A model generated the notes under the pieces. That model saw nothing but the letters and a program-made list of their open reading frames with translations. It searched no databases and had not been told where the DNA came from. From NCBI GenBank assembly GCA_008690995.1, contig VRMN01000003.1:744001-808000 (forward strand): a stretch of DNA of 64,000 nucleotides. The letters are read 5' to 3'. Position 1 is the first letter of the stretch; each line of letters starts with the position of its first letter. This stretch comes from Porphyridium purpureum. Lineage: Eukaryota > Rhodophyta > Bangiophyceae > Porphyridiales > Porphyridiaceae. This document shows positions 18,542 through 28,146 of this stretch, in pieces. Made by a program: the position numbers and the translations under genes.

Positions 18542-20734
18542 TTATTCTGCGACGGGGTGCTCCCTGCCGACCTGCACTTCGTCAATATCATCTTCGTCAT
18601 CATCATCTTCTTCGTCTTCTTCTTCATCATCGTTGCTCAAGCGCTCGTATTCTATGATTGCAAAGCGGTCCCAATCAGATAATTCTGCAGTCAAGCGCTC
18701 ATACTTCATTTGCGCGGCAGTCTTGTTTTCCTGCTGGAAAAATTTGTTCAGGTTGAACAAGACATTAAAGAAAGCGCCACCATTAGGTGATGTCAAAATG
18801 TCTCTCATCGTGATGTAGGGCCTATCAAAGTGTGGCCGGACCATGTCCAGAAGCTGGCACACGATATCTGCAAGTGGAACGGTCTCATGCCCCAGACACT
18901 CCATGCGATGAAGCTGTTCTTCATAGAAAAAGTCGATGTCGGAGAGCGTGATCAGCCCGTCACCGTCCAAATCGATACAGCGGAACCAGTAGAGCCTACT
19001 TGTTCTGGTGCTCTTGTCCTCTTCGCTTAGACAGAACCACACAAAATCTGTGTATGACATTTTTTCCTCGTCAGTATCAAACTGCCGTCCGTAGCCCGCA
19101 AAAATGCGGTCAACAATGCGATACGTTAGCGAGTGGTTCGCGTATCGTACCAGATCGTCCTTCTTCAGCATGAGGTCATGATCTGCGTCAATCTCCCAAA
19201 AGCGGCAGTACAGAACATAGAAGTGCTCGTACGAAAAGTAATTACGCTCTTTGTTGATGTCCTCCTCCTCGTCCAAATCCATCAAGGTTTCCAGCATACG
19301 CAAGCGATTGAACTCCTCAAAATAAATCTTGCCGTTCGGAAACCGAGACAGCCTGTAGAATATCCGCTCGACTACTGTTTCAGCGTATCTTTGTTGAAAC
19401 TCAGGCGTCGCGTTCAAAAATGTTAATCCTGGGTGGATCTCAAGAAGCGCTTGCATCAATTCGGCAAAATCGCTACGAATCAAGTACGACCGTTTCACTT
19501 GCAGCTCACTTTCATTCAGCAAAAACTTGAAGAGACGCATCGATCGGCTTGCGCTGGCGCAAAACGATTCATAAAAGTCCCAAAATACTGACTTTGGCAT
19601 TCCGGTGTCTGAGTGTGGTCTGGGAGCATTCGGCTTTCGTCCGTCTCCCTGGTCGTTGGCGGGAGAAAGTGCTGGGGTAGCGAGCCCTGCCGCACGCATT
19701 ATTCGATCGTACAAGGTTCCTGACAGGAAACTCGGCAAGCCAATCGTTTCCACAATCAGCTCAGGAAAGTCTGAGCGCTTGACGCGCTTTTCCTTGCCTG
19801 TTTCAGGCTGCGCATCAAAGAATTCGGCAATCATTTCGCGCTCCATGTCTTGATGTTCTGGAAGTCCCGTTCCTAGCTTGAAGTAAAATGGCGGGATATT
19901 TGCCGCATTTCGCTTGGATCTGGCAGTTTTGAGCGACTTCAACCGCCCACCGGCGACAGAATCGTCGGTTTTCAAGGTCATACGCGCTGTCAACGGCGGA
20001 TGCTCTGCATCATCCTTAACAAAAGGTGGGAAAAATGCAAATGCTCCGGACATTGCTTGACTTCGCGGTGAGGCCAACGCCGCACCCGCAAAAAAGGGTT
20101 CCTTCAGAAGCCTTGTAACGGGCGACATGGGAGCCATTCTTGAGAACAGCTCCGAGTCCATAGAGTTCGGCGTCATCATCTTCCCAGAAGCTCCGCTCGT
20201 CGCAGAGCGTGCAGTCGGTCCCTCGGACACAAGTGTTACTGGTTCGTTCAGCGCAAACTTTTCGAGATACGCGCCTAAGACTTGTTGAATTTCACTTTGC
20301 TCAAGCCATCTGAAAAAGAGCTCGTTCAATTTCTTTGAAGGCTCAGGGCACTTGTCTGATCCGCGCAATCTCGACTTTTTTCTCGCAACAGACGCAGAAA
20401 TGCGGCCCGTTCTGAGCGGCACGCTAAAATCTTGATCCGAAAAGAGTGCGTCACCCGAGCCTCCTGCTGCGGCCACTCCTCCGCTACCGCCGCTTCCACC
20501 TCCACCAGCTGTCCAATTCTCTACCGAAGATGTTTGGGTGATCGCGCTCTCATTCGCTGGGCGGATGCTCGGATCCATCTGGTCACCATCATCTCGCCTT
20601 GTGCTAACAGTCAGCTCCATGGAAAGCCCAGCCCGACGCCGCGCTCGGAACGACGAGCCCAATGTGGTCGGTGGTGACGCATTTTCCTCGTTTGTATTAG
20701 ACGCCTGCTGCTTCCGTTCCTCTTGTTGCTCCAT
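18542..20734 (-). CDS. PP2A regulatory subunit B'' (PPP2R3 family)
   Basis: 730 residues. The B'' subunit directs protein phosphatase 2A to substrates and binds calcium. The conserved half (about 290-690) has the family signature: PPFYFKLG, LIRSDFAELMQALLEIHPGL, the EF-hand-like DADHDLMLKKDDL, and the canonical EF-hand DLDGDGLITLSD. These are followed by FFYEEQLHRMECLG and VLFNLNKFFQQEN. The C terminus carries a highly acidic tail (DDEEEDEEDDDD). The first 270 residues are low complexity (a Gly/Ala run GGGGSGGSGGVAAAGGSG). The ATG at 20734 is the first in frame; the upstream extension opens with TTG. It could equally be close to plant TON2/FASS, which is the same superfamily. It is divergent from citramalate synthase, with 508 bases between ATGs. 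Confidence 0.93.
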   Translation of the reverse strand: MEQQEERKQQASNTNEENASPPTTLGSSFRARRRAGLSMELTVSTRRDDGDQMDPSIRPANESAITQTSSVENWTAGGGGSGGSGGVAAAGGSGDALFSDQDFSVPLRTGRISASVARKKSRLRGSDKCPEPSKKLNELFFRWLEQSEIQQVLGAYLEKFALNEPVTLVSEGPTARSATSGASGKMMTPNSMDSELFSRMAPMSPVTRLLKEPFFAGAALASPRSQAMSGAFAFFPPFVKDDAEHPPLTARMTLKTDDSVAGGRLKSLKTARSKRNAANIPPFYFKLGTGLPEHQDMEREMIAEFFDAQPETGKEKRVKRSDFPELIVETIGLPSFLSGTLYDRIMRAAGLATPALSPANDQGDGRKPNAPRPHSDTGMPKSVFWDFYESFCASASRSMRLFKFLLNESELQVKRSYLIRSDFAELMQALLEIHPGLTFLNATPEFQQRYAETVVERIFYRLSRFPNGKIYFEEFNRLRMLETLMDLDEEEDINKERNYFSYEHFYVLYCRFWEIDADHDLMLKKDDLVRYANHSLTYRIVDRIFAGYGRQFDTDEEKMSYTDFVWFCLSEEDKSTRTSRLYWFRCIDLDGDGLITLSDIDFFYEEQLHRMECLGHETVPLADIVCQLLDMVRPHFDRPYITMRDILTSPNGGAFFNVLFNLNKFFQQENKTAAQMKYERLTAELSDWDRFAIIEYERLSNDDEEEDEEDDDDEDDIDEVQVGREHPVAE

Positions 20735-21006
20735 GAAAGGTCCTTGCAAGCCCAAACCTGACAGTCGCAGGCTGGGGTCTAGCCAGATCCGTCCAAATCT
20801 CTCTGTTGGCGAGAGGGATTCGAAATGTTCAAAGACGCGCCGTTTCCGCAGCAAGTCTCACCGAGCAGCTAGTGATGAAGGCGAGCCGGAGGGCAGCAAA
20901 CGCACGTGCGGCTCGTCCTGTTGCCTTCCCTCTCCGTGAAGCGCCGCGCCCGTCAACCTGAACACACCGCCATCCTTCCTCGCACCAAATGAAAGCGTGT
21001 CAGCCG

Positions 21007-21069
21007 ACTGTACATCCGTGTACCCCTGATAGTCAGTCCGAGAGTTGTGCGTGGTACACTTAACTGTAC
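21007..21069. promoter_or_regulatory. Two ACTGTAC motifs in a divergent promoter
   Basis: ACTGTAC at 21007-21013 and 21063-21069 lie between the PP2A B'' gene (ATG 20734, minus) and citramalate synthase (ATG 21243, plus). A short run of the hexamer ACGGAC (three copies near 21209-21230) follows in the leader of the latter. Confidence 0.5.
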
Positions 21070-21242
21070 CTCCTTCAAAGTTGGAGCGGCGCGAACCCTA
21101 ATGCCCGTTGTTTTCGGCGAAGCGGTTGTCCGCCGGCAGCACACGCGGTGTCGCGGGGCCTGGAGTGGTGGCGGCGGAGACCCAAGCTGTGAATACACGA
21201 AGAGAGTGGGCACGGACACGGACACGGACGCGCACAGAGAAT

Positions 21243-23231
21243 ATGGCTTTGTTTGTTGGGCACTTTGGCAAAGTCGCTCGAAGATATGTGGAACCCGATT
21301 CCCGCGCCAAGCGTGCCTGTTCGAATTCTGGTTTGATACTGGCTGGTAGAACGCGCGTCGCGCATTGCGCGGCTCTTCCCTCCCGCGCGCACATCCATGA
21401 TTCAACGGCAGAGTACCAGGTGCAAGATCTTTACACTGGGCCACCATCGTCTGCCGCAGAGCTTGGGGTGGACATCTACGACACCACGTTGAGAGATGGC
21501 TCGCAGGGCGAAGGGATCTCATTCAGTGTGGAGGATAAGCTGCGCATCCTCCAGCGTTTGGACGACTTGGGCGTCGCATTCATTGAAGGCGGCTGGCCAG
21601 GTTCAAACCCGAAAGATGCTGCTTTCTTTGAAGCCGCCAAGAAAGTCCCATTGAAGAACGCAAAGCTGGCGGCGTTTGGCTCAACGAGGTACAAGAACGT
21701 GTTGTGTGAACAAGACGCCAACTTGGCCGCTCTTCTTGAGGCGCAAACACCCGTGGTGACAATTGTGGGCAAGGCTGCGAAAAAGCAGGTGGAGTTGGTC
21801 CTCAGTGCCTCCCCTGAGGAAAACCTGGCCATGATTTCCGAGTCGGTGCACTACTTGGTGAGCCACGGGCGCACGGTTATGTTTGACGCCGAACACTTTT
21901 TTGACGGATACCAAGCCGATCGTGAGTATGCTTTACAGTGCTGTCGCGCAGCGGCAGAGGCTGGTGCGCACGTGATTGTTCTATGTGATACGAATGGCGG
22001 CTCAACACCATGGCAGATTGAATGCATCACTGCGACGGTCTCAAAGGAGTTGACCTTGCTCGAGCAAAGCGGGAGGGCCGCGGCAACAAAAGTCGGGATC
22101 CATTGCCACAACGACATGGAGCTTGCTGTAGCCAACTCGGTGGCTGCCGTGCGCGGAGGCGCCTCTTTGGTCCAAGGCACGGCGAATGGGTTGGGGGAAA
22201 GGACAGGAAACGCAAATTTAATGAGCATTATTCCCATTTTGGCTCTAAAAATGGGGCGTTCATGCCTGGCAGACATCAGCAAGCTCAGTCAAATGACGTC
22301 CATGTCGCGCTTCATTGATGAAATGGCGAACCAACCACACGTTCCAAGCCGGCCGTTCGTCGGCGCATCGGCGTTTGCGCATAAGGGCGGTCTCCATGTG
22401 GCAGCTGTGCTAAAGGATGAGAGCACGTACCAGCATATTGACCCCAAAATAGTTGGCAATGAAAGGCGTGTGCTGGTCAGTGAGCTCTCCGGGCGAGGAA
22501 ACATCGTGTCGAAAATGCAGGAATTCGGTATTTTGTCCGAGTCCAGTGACAGCGTGAAAAAAAATTCAAAGCTTGTCTTGGACCAGATCAAAGAGTTGGA
22601 GAATTGTGGATACACGTTCGAAGGGGCAGAGGCGTCTGTGGAGCTGATGATTCGGCGCGCTATGGCCTCGTACACGTCTCCGTTTGAATTGTTGGACTTT
22701 AATGTCACAACAGGCAAGCGCAGTGCGAACGAAGGCGGTGACTTTAGCCAAAAATCGAATGTTCCTTTTGGAGATAGTCCGTCGCAGGCCGTAGTTCGCA
22801 TGCGATTGCTGGTAGGCGACGAAGATATGTGCGCGGTGCGCAATACCCTCGAAGTGGGCGAAGGGAATGGACCTGTGGACGCACTGAACGCGGCCATTCG
22901 GCGCTCCCTGCTGCCATTCTTTCCAAGCTTGGCAGAGCTCGTTTTGGTGGACTACAAGGTGCGTATTCTGGACAACGAAAGTGCCACGCGGGCGATAACG
23001 CGAGTTAGTATCACGTTTAAGGACGTTGGGGAGAACAGGGAGTGGACCACAGTTTCTGCTCATCCGAACATCATTATTGCAAGCTTAAACTCACTTCTGG
23101 ATGGGTTTGAATTTGCCATGCTCAGCCGGCACGGTCCGGACTGTTTGGTCACTGCTTCGAGCACTGATACCATTTCTGAAGGCATCACGCAGCGTATAGC
23201 GACAGCGGCAGAACCAGTCGCCAGGGAATAG
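21243..23231 (+). CDS. cimA: (R)-citramalate synthase, probably plastid-targeted
   Basis: 662 residues. It condenses pyruvate with acetyl-CoA to citramalate, the first step of threonine-independent isoleucine synthesis. The HMGL-like TIM barrel begins with YDTTLRDGSQGEG (metal/base region near residue 80), then FIEGGWPGSNPKD, HCHNDMELAVANS and GTANGLGERTGNA. The C-terminal regulatory LeuA dimer domain follows (about 515-655). GGWPGSNPKD and the overall length distinguish it from isopropylmalate and homocitrate synthases. The leader MALFVGHFGKVARRY, followed by about 60 Ser/Arg/Ala-rich residues, looks like a plastid transit peptide. The ATG at 21243 is chosen because upstream extension starts with TTG. 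An AATAAA lies 28 bases after the stop. Confidence 0.92.
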   Translation: MALFVGHFGKVARRYVEPDSRAKRACSNSGLILAGRTRVAHCAALPSRAHIHDSTAEYQVQDLYTGPPSSAAELGVDIYDTTLRDGSQGEGISFSVEDKLRILQRLDDLGVAFIEGGWPGSNPKDAAFFEAAKKVPLKNAKLAAFGSTRYKNVLCEQDANLAALLEAQTPVVTIVGKAAKKQVELVLSASPEENLAMISESVHYLVSHGRTVMFDAEHFFDGYQADREYALQCCRAAAEAGAHVIVLCDTNGGSTPWQIECITATVSKELTLLEQSGRAAATKVGIHCHNDMELAVANSVAAVRGGASLVQGTANGLGERTGNANLMSIIPILALKMGRSCLADISKLSQMTSMSRFIDEMANQPHVPSRPFVGASAFAHKGGLHVAAVLKDESTYQHIDPKIVGNERRVLVSELSGRGNIVSKMQEFGILSESSDSVKKNSKLVLDQIKELENCGYTFEGAEASVELMIRRAMASYTSPFELLDFNVTTGKRSANEGGDFSQKSNVPFGDSPSQAVVRMRLLVGDEDMCAVRNTLEVGEGNGPVDALNAAIRRSLLPFFPSLAELVLVDYKVRILDNESATRAITRVSITFKDVGENREWTTVSAHPNIIIASLNSLLDGFEFAMLSRHGPDCLVTASSTDTISEGITQRIATAAEPVARE

Positions 23232-23258
23232 TAGCTTGCTATTTTGCTTTCTTGTGCG

Positions 23259-23264
23259 AATAAA
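23259..23264 (+). terminator. Polyadenylation signal AATAAA (citramalate synthase)
   Basis: AATAAA 28 bases after the stop of citramalate synthase, in the 119-base gap to the convergent ACP gene. Confidence 0.6.
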
Positions 23265-23350
23265 GAAAGGATCGATCCGAGTATTCATTTGATTTCCCTC
23301 CGCATTGGCATGGCATTTAGACTTATCAGGGAGACCCTAGAGCACGAGTC

Positions 23351-23794
23351 TCATTGGGCGTGGGGCTCGTTATGGATAAAATTAATGATGTCTGGAATCG
23401 TCTCCACTCCATCAGCGTCTCCGTCCGGAACTTCAATCATGAACTCCTCTTCGATGGCGATGAGAAGCTCGACGGTGGACAACGAATCGATGCCGAGATC
23501 GTTCCTCAGGTGCGACGTCTCCGTGACCTTGGACGGGTCGACGTTCTCGAAGGCCTTGACGACATCCAAGACCCTTTCCGTAATTTGCGCGCGTGGCAAG
23601 AAGCCGGGCTCATCGCCCACGGAGGGGTCGTACACCTCCATGTCGCTCGCGAACCAGCGGCGCACCGCGAGCGGCATCGCGCCGCCGCCGCCGCCTGCGG
23701 CACCCACGACGCCACCTGCGAGCGTCGTCTGCCGCATCATCATTCTCACCGCACCTCGCGATGCCGGACGAAAGAACGCGCCCATGCCCGCCAT
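23351..23794 (-). CDS. Mitochondrial acyl carrier protein
   Basis: 147 residues. ACP carries growing acyl chains for mitochondrial type II fatty acid/lipoate synthesis. In many eukaryotes it is also a subunit of respiratory complex I (NDUFAB1) and an ISD11 partner. The carrier domain (about 66-143) has the phosphopantetheine site DLGIDSLSTVELL with the modified serine at residue 104. The first 50 residues are Arg/Met/Gly-rich without acids (FFRPASRGAVRMMMRQ, RRWFAS), a typical mitochondrial presequence. The ATG is at 23794, with a second at 23785. It is divergent from the translocator-family gene. The long VTETSHLRNDLG lead-in is typical of mitochondrial rather than plastid ACP. Confidence 0.93.
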   Translation of the reverse strand: MAGMGAFFRPASRGAVRMMMRQTTLAGGVVGAAGGGGGAMPLAVRRWFASDMEVYDPSVGDEPGFLPRAQITERVLDVVKAFENVDPSKVTETSHLRNDLGIDSLSTVELLIAIEEEFMIEVPDGDADGVETIPDIINFIHNEPHAQ

Positions 23795-23925
23795 CTTGTC
23801 GCTCTTCCGTGCGCGCCGATTCCAAAGAGTGTCGCGCGGCTGCTTTCACTGCGACCCTGCCGTCACACCCACCTTCGCTGCTCGAAACCGCGCAGGCCGC
23901 ACAGTACACCCAAGCGCAAGTGCTC

Positions 23926-23954
23926 ACTGTACCTTCACGGCACACGCACTGTAC
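23926..23954. promoter_or_regulatory. Paired ACTGTAC motif (ACP/translocator promoter)
   Basis: ACTGTAC at 23926-23932 and 23948-23954, both in the same orientation and 22 bases apart. They lie 132-160 bases upstream of the ACP ATG (minus strand) and 378-406 bases upstream of the translocator ATG (plus strand). Confidence 0.5.
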
Positions 23955-24331
23955 CGATCATCGGAACGGTACTTTTCCGTATGTAGACAGCCGCGTTTCC
24001 GCGTCCTGGCGCTCGTCTTGCGCTGTGCTAGTCAGGCGATGCGAGGTTGGATCGCCACAGAGTCCGGCATCTGTGCGGCACGGTGTGAATCTTTCCCACG
24101 AACGGGCGTCAGGCGCGCAAGTGGCGGGAGCGCGATCGACAGACCACCAGCACGGGCGGCCAGCGCGCCGGTGGGAGAGCGGCGCGGGAAGTGCGGTTGC
24201 ACCCGCGAGTCGTCAGGTGGCAGCGGTCGGCTGCGCGGCGAGGTGGTCTGTGGTTGCACGGAAGGCGCTGTGGGGCGCGTACTTATGCAAGACGACAGCG
24301 TGCAAAGCCAAACAGTTCGGACCCTCGAAGT

Positions 24332-25453
24332 ATGGCAGTCGCAACGTCGATGGCCGCAGTGGACACAAGTGAATCGAGGTTGAAAGAGAACGTCGCCATG
24401 TCGTCCGACGCCGACGACCAAAAGTCAGCAACGAAAAAGAGCGTCGCGCACGAGGCTACCATGCTCGTGACAATCGTCTCGATTCTCTTCTGGTACGCCT
24501 TCAACGGCGCAACCGTCATCCTCAACAGATACATCTTCATGGAGGCTTTTGGTTTCAAATTTCCGCTCACCCTCACGTTCTTGCACATGCTCTCTGGCTT
24601 TGTGCTCTCGATTGCGTGCTTCAAGACTCGCGTCCTGCCGATGCAGATGCTTCCCTTGAGTATCACAGTGTACACAAAGGAGCGGCTGATATTCGCGTTG
24701 CTCTTTGTGGGAAATATTATTTTGGGCAATGTGGCGCTGCGCTTCATTCCGGTCTCATTCATGCAGACCGTCAAATCCGGTGTGCCATTCTTTGTGTGTT
24801 TATTCTCATTCGCCCTGTTCGGCGTGCGATACACAGCCCAGACACTTCTGTCAATGATCCCTGTCGTGTTTGGTGTCTGCCTCGCGTCGTTGAACGAACT
24901 GTCCTTTGACATGCGTGGCTTCATTGCGGTGCTTGCCGCGTGCTTTGTGCAGGCCCTCCAAATTGTGTTTGCATCAAGGCTGCTTCGCAGCTCTCCGGAG
25001 GATGAGGCCGCGGCTAGGGCAAGCGAACTCGAAAGTCAGAGTTCAGACCAACAAGCGTCAAAGGTGGTCGTGAATACAGAAAAACTAGACGCCTTCAACA
25101 CTGTGATTCTGGTCGCGCCGCCTGCGCTGGTCTTCTTGTCTCCGTTGATTTTGACCACGGAGCTGTACCCATTGATGAATTGGTTGTCTGTGAAAGGTAG
25201 TTTCGAACTCTTTGTCCTGATCGGGAGCTGCCTCATCGCATTCGCCCTTAACCTTTCCTCGTTTTGGCTCTTGAAAGTAGTCACAGGGGTGACATACGCA
25301 ACTGCCGGCAATTTCAAGGTTGTGGTGGTCATTATTGTGAGCGTCATGATTTTCAAGAACCCAATTTCAGGACAAGCCGCGATGGGTTGTATAATCACAG
25401 TGTTAGGCTGCTTTTGGTACGCCAGCATCAAGAACCGTACCATCGAAAGCTGA
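24332..25453 (+). CDS. Triose-phosphate translocator family transporter (TPT/NST superfamily)
   Basis: 373 residues with about ten hydrophobic segments. The family fold is visible: FWYAFNGATVILNRYIF at the first helix, VGNIILGNVALRFIPVSFMQTVKS, PVVFGVCLASLNELSFDMRGF, and the last helices with VTYATAGNFKVVVVIIVS and IFKNPISG. The members exchange phosphorylated C3-C6 compounds for phosphate across the plastid envelope, or nucleotide sugars in the Golgi. The N terminus here (from ATG 24332) is short, acidic and lacks a transit peptide, so a Golgi/ER location is as likely as the plastid. An insert of about 35 polar residues separates two helices in the middle. Upstream extension to 24191 begins with GTG. 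Substrate cannot be told from sequence alone. Confidence 0.87.
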   Translation: MAVATSMAAVDTSESRLKENVAMSSDADDQKSATKKSVAHEATMLVTIVSILFWYAFNGATVILNRYIFMEAFGFKFPLTLTFLHMLSGFVLSIACFKTRVLPMQMLPLSITVYTKERLIFALLFVGNIILGNVALRFIPVSFMQTVKSGVPFFVCLFSFALFGVRYTAQTLLSMIPVVFGVCLASLNELSFDMRGFIAVLAACFVQALQIVFASRLLRSSPEDEAAARASELESQSSDQQASKVVVNTEKLDAFNTVILVAPPALVFLSPLILTTELYPLMNWLSVKGSFELFVLIGSCLIAFALNLSSFWLLKVVTGVTYATAGNFKVVVVIIVSVMIFKNPISGQAAMGCIITVLGCFWYASIKNRTIES

Positions 25454-25490
25454 AATGTCGTGTCGTTCAGATACTCTGTTCATGTTTCTC

Positions 25491-25496
25491 AATAAA
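25491..25496 (+). terminator. Polyadenylation signal AATAAA (translocator gene)
   Basis: AATAAA 38 bases after the stop of the translocator-family gene. Confidence 0.6.
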
Positions 25497-25750
25497 GATT
25501 GGAGCCGCACCTGATGCTGGGGAGTTCTGATCGTAGAGAGGAATTGCATACAGGAGCATATGCATAGTATTCATCCACAGACAAAAGCTTTCTTCTGTGA
25601 TTTAGCATGTCGAACATTCTGTCCTCCGAGCGCGTCTCTAATTTTTTCCCACATCAACAAGCCAAGGATTCCCCATGGTACTCTGGAAACCGTGCAGCCG
25701 GAGTATCAGGAAAAACAAAAGTAATGAAAAGGAAGAGGAACGACTGTATT

Positions 25751-27598
25751 TCAGAAATACGGGGTGATTGGATTTTGTTCCTCATGGACTCGCTGGACGC
25801 GGCGCGCGTCGCGCTGCGCTCTCGTTGCCTGCCAGTAATTGAAAGCTATGATGGCAACTTTGATAAGCATCGACCGCCACCACGGTACCTTACGACGACC
25901 GCCGTTCAACACTGATTGTGCAGTGATCGGGTGCCCATCTGCGGAAACGGGAAGCATAGCAAGACCCGTTGCCCTTCTTTCATCTATTTGCGCTTGTACG
26001 TGCGCATGAAAGCCCTGTATGGCCCTCTGAGCAACATCAATTTCACACTTCAGCACGGCTGGCGCACGCGCGCTCTTCATCCAGACTTCAAAGGCTGCCT
26101 CGTGCTTCATAGCAATCCGCTTCGACGTCCGCTCAAAATCCTGAGAGCCTCCTACTACGAGACCAAACTCTGAGTCAAAGTCGGACTCCACCGCATTCCG
26201 ACAACATGCTGTATACTGCTCGTGCAGAGACAGGAAACGATCCGAAAGTGTCAGGCGAAGTTGCTCGCGCTTGCTGTCACATGTTTGCGCGAGCGCAGGC
26301 GCGCTTGATCGGTATGCTTGGGTGTTGTCATCATACACTTGGAAAGCATGATTACACATACGCTCGGCGAGTTCACCGAAATCTGGCGGAGGGCTCGCCC
26401 AGCTTTCAAACAAGCGCGTTTCGAGCTTCTCAAAGTCTTCATTCATGCTGCTTTGAGCGGCCTTCAGATACTCTTCGCATCTGTACTGGGCGGCGAGAAG
26501 TGCTAGGTCTGGAAGGTCAATCGATACGACTTGAGACCCGCTAGAGGCAGCCATACTTTCCCGAACAGTTTCCCAAACAGATACAGCAAAAGGCTCAAAC
26601 CCGTCAAGAGGTACCGGACGCGTCACGGAGCCCGATTCCAATATGCCCGTGATGTGGCTTAGCAGTGCCTTCGCGTCTTGGTCGTAAGCGTCACGGCAGT
26701 ACATTCGGTGTTGCAGCATGACTACACGCACATCAAAAAGATGCGATAGAGGCAGCGTTGTGTCAACCGCGTCCCAGATTGCCTGAACGTCTGTCAGAAC
26801 CGCACGCTGAACCTCATCTTCGGACGCGTCCATATCCACATCTCGAACAACGATCACAATCTGCGTTACCGGTGTTGCTACCCTAGTGGATGTAGCAGCA
26901 GAGTCCAGAGCCTCTTCTCCTCCCATTCTCTCTCCAGCTTCGGTGCGAGGAACCCGCGGAGCTAGCGGCTGAAAGCGCACTTTATTGGCGCGTTCAAGAC
27001 GAAGAGCTTCCCGGAAGACCACTTGCAGGAGCTCAAAGTTGGACGCTTGATAACGCCCCAAATCATGGAACCAAACGTTCAGGAGCACGACGTCGCACAC
27101 GGCCAGCGCGAAAAGGGTGGTGCAGCTCTCGAAGACTTTGCTGCTCGCCTCGAGCTCGCCGCGCTCCCTGGAGTCTGTGCCTTCGATGTCCAGAACCACA
27201 GCGTATCGATTCGACACTCGGTACGAGTCGTCTGTGCTGTCTCTGCGCATTGAACTGGCACCGCCGCTTGACGGTGTGGAGGATGCGCGCTGTCTGTGCT
27301 GCAAATTCTGCAACGGTGAGTATGCGAGCCACACGCCCTGTGTGGTACGCCGACGACCATGCAAGGGAGCGTCCAGCACGGGAAACTGAGTTCCAAACAC
27401 ATCATTCAGCAGCGTTGACTTTCCGCTGCTCTGGGAACCCACGACCGCCACGACGGCGTACTCTGACGCGCAGGCTCGCATGCTCAGCTGGAGCTGGCGC
27501 TGCGCCTGCTCGGAGCCATCCTTCTCCAAGCCACCGGTCGGTGCGTCCTGCACTGGCACGTGCTCGCCGTGCGAGGAGATGAACTGGCGCTCCCACAT
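25751..27598 (-). CDS. Sey1/RHD3-type dynamin-like GTPase
   Basis: 615 residues. Family members fuse ER tubules. GTPase motifs are clear: G1 GSQSSGKSTLLN, G2 RRRTTQGVWLA, G3 LDIEGTDSRERGE, followed by TTLFALAVCDVVLLNVWFHD and G4-like VVRDVD. A helical bundle follows (about 310-560). The family is normally about 750-850 residues with two C-terminal transmembrane helices and a cytosolic tail. Here the protein ends soon after one weak hydrophobic stretch (WWRSMLIKVAIIAFNYW) and a basic tail, so the membrane hairpin seems missing or reduced. An insert of about 30 Ser-rich residues sits between G2 and G3. The first ATG is 27598; upstream extension starts with GTG. It converges with the translocator-family gene. 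Confidence 0.88.
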   Translation of the reverse strand: MWERQFISSHGEHVPVQDAPTGGLEKDGSEQAQRQLQLSMRACASEYAVVAVVGSQSSGKSTLLNDVFGTQFPVLDAPLHGRRRTTQGVWLAYSPLQNLQHRQRASSTPSSGGASSMRRDSTDDSYRVSNRYAVVLDIEGTDSRERGELEASSKVFESCTTLFALAVCDVVLLNVWFHDLGRYQASNFELLQVVFREALRLERANKVRFQPLAPRVPRTEAGERMGGEEALDSAATSTRVATPVTQIVIVVRDVDMDASEDEVQRAVLTDVQAIWDAVDTTLPLSHLFDVRVVMLQHRMYCRDAYDQDAKALLSHITGILESGSVTRPVPLDGFEPFAVSVWETVRESMAASSGSQVVSIDLPDLALLAAQYRCEEYLKAAQSSMNEDFEKLETRLFESWASPPPDFGELAERMCNHAFQVYDDNTQAYRSSAPALAQTCDSKREQLRLTLSDRFLSLHEQYTACCRNAVESDFDSEFGLVVGGSQDFERTSKRIAMKHEAAFEVWMKSARAPAVLKCEIDVAQRAIQGFHAHVQAQIDERRATGLAMLPVSADGHPITAQSVLNGGRRKVPWWRSMLIKVAIIAFNYWQATRAQRDARRVQRVHEEQNPITPYF

Positions 27599-27741
27599 TC
27601 TTCCGTGTCGCACTGCCCTTCTGCCCACTGCTGCGCACGCCGCTCTGCCACCGACCGATATGCCGCTGGGCCGCAGTCAACGCCGCGCGTCGCGTGCGCG
27701 CAAAGCCTTCAACACATCCGGGCGCATCGCCTGCCTGAGTC

Positions 27742-27762
27742 ACTGTACCGTAAGTACTGTAC
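27742..27762. promoter_or_regulatory. Paired ACTGTAC motif (Sey1/Tweety-like promoter)
   Basis: ACTGTAC at 27742-27748 and 27756-27762, same orientation, 14 bases apart. They lie 144-164 bases upstream of the Sey1 ATG and 385-405 bases upstream of the signal-peptide ATG at 28147 of the divergent gene. Confidence 0.5.
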
Positions 27763-28146
27763 TCGCTCACGTCACAACATCAGAAGTAATGCTGCATGAC
27801 AAATCAATGACACATTCACTCTGTCCGCTGTGCGGGTGTACACCATCAAGGGTACAGCCTTACCGTGACTTCATAAGTCCTTCTGAGACACGTTAGGTTT
27901 CGGCTCTTTCGGAGCGACATGCGTCGGCTGCGGCTGCGGCTCTCTGCTTGCGCCCCGCACAGACGCCGAGGCCGCAACAGAAGCGACAGCGGTAAGAGCA
28001 GCGCGTCTCCTCCCGGGGCTGTGCGAAAGCGGCTTCGCAAGCCCGCGCTGGGATTTCCTCGCCCGGAGCGCGAAGACGAACAAATCTTGGGTCGTCGTGA
28101 AGTGGTCGGGTCAGAAGACAGGCCACGTTGCCGCCTGAGCGCCCCA

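Noticed and set aside
8076-23231. Bacterial contamination or a transferred block (SixA-like, AlaRS, citramalate synthase)
   Set aside because: These genes alternate with clearly eukaryotic ones, carry organelle leaders and polyadenylation signals, and are not arranged as an operon.
25640-25755. Hydrophobic stretch in another frame just past the Sey1 stop
   Set aside because: It reads about 30 codons with one hydrophobic run, then stops. It does not match the family's hairpin, so I do not treat it as part of the gene.
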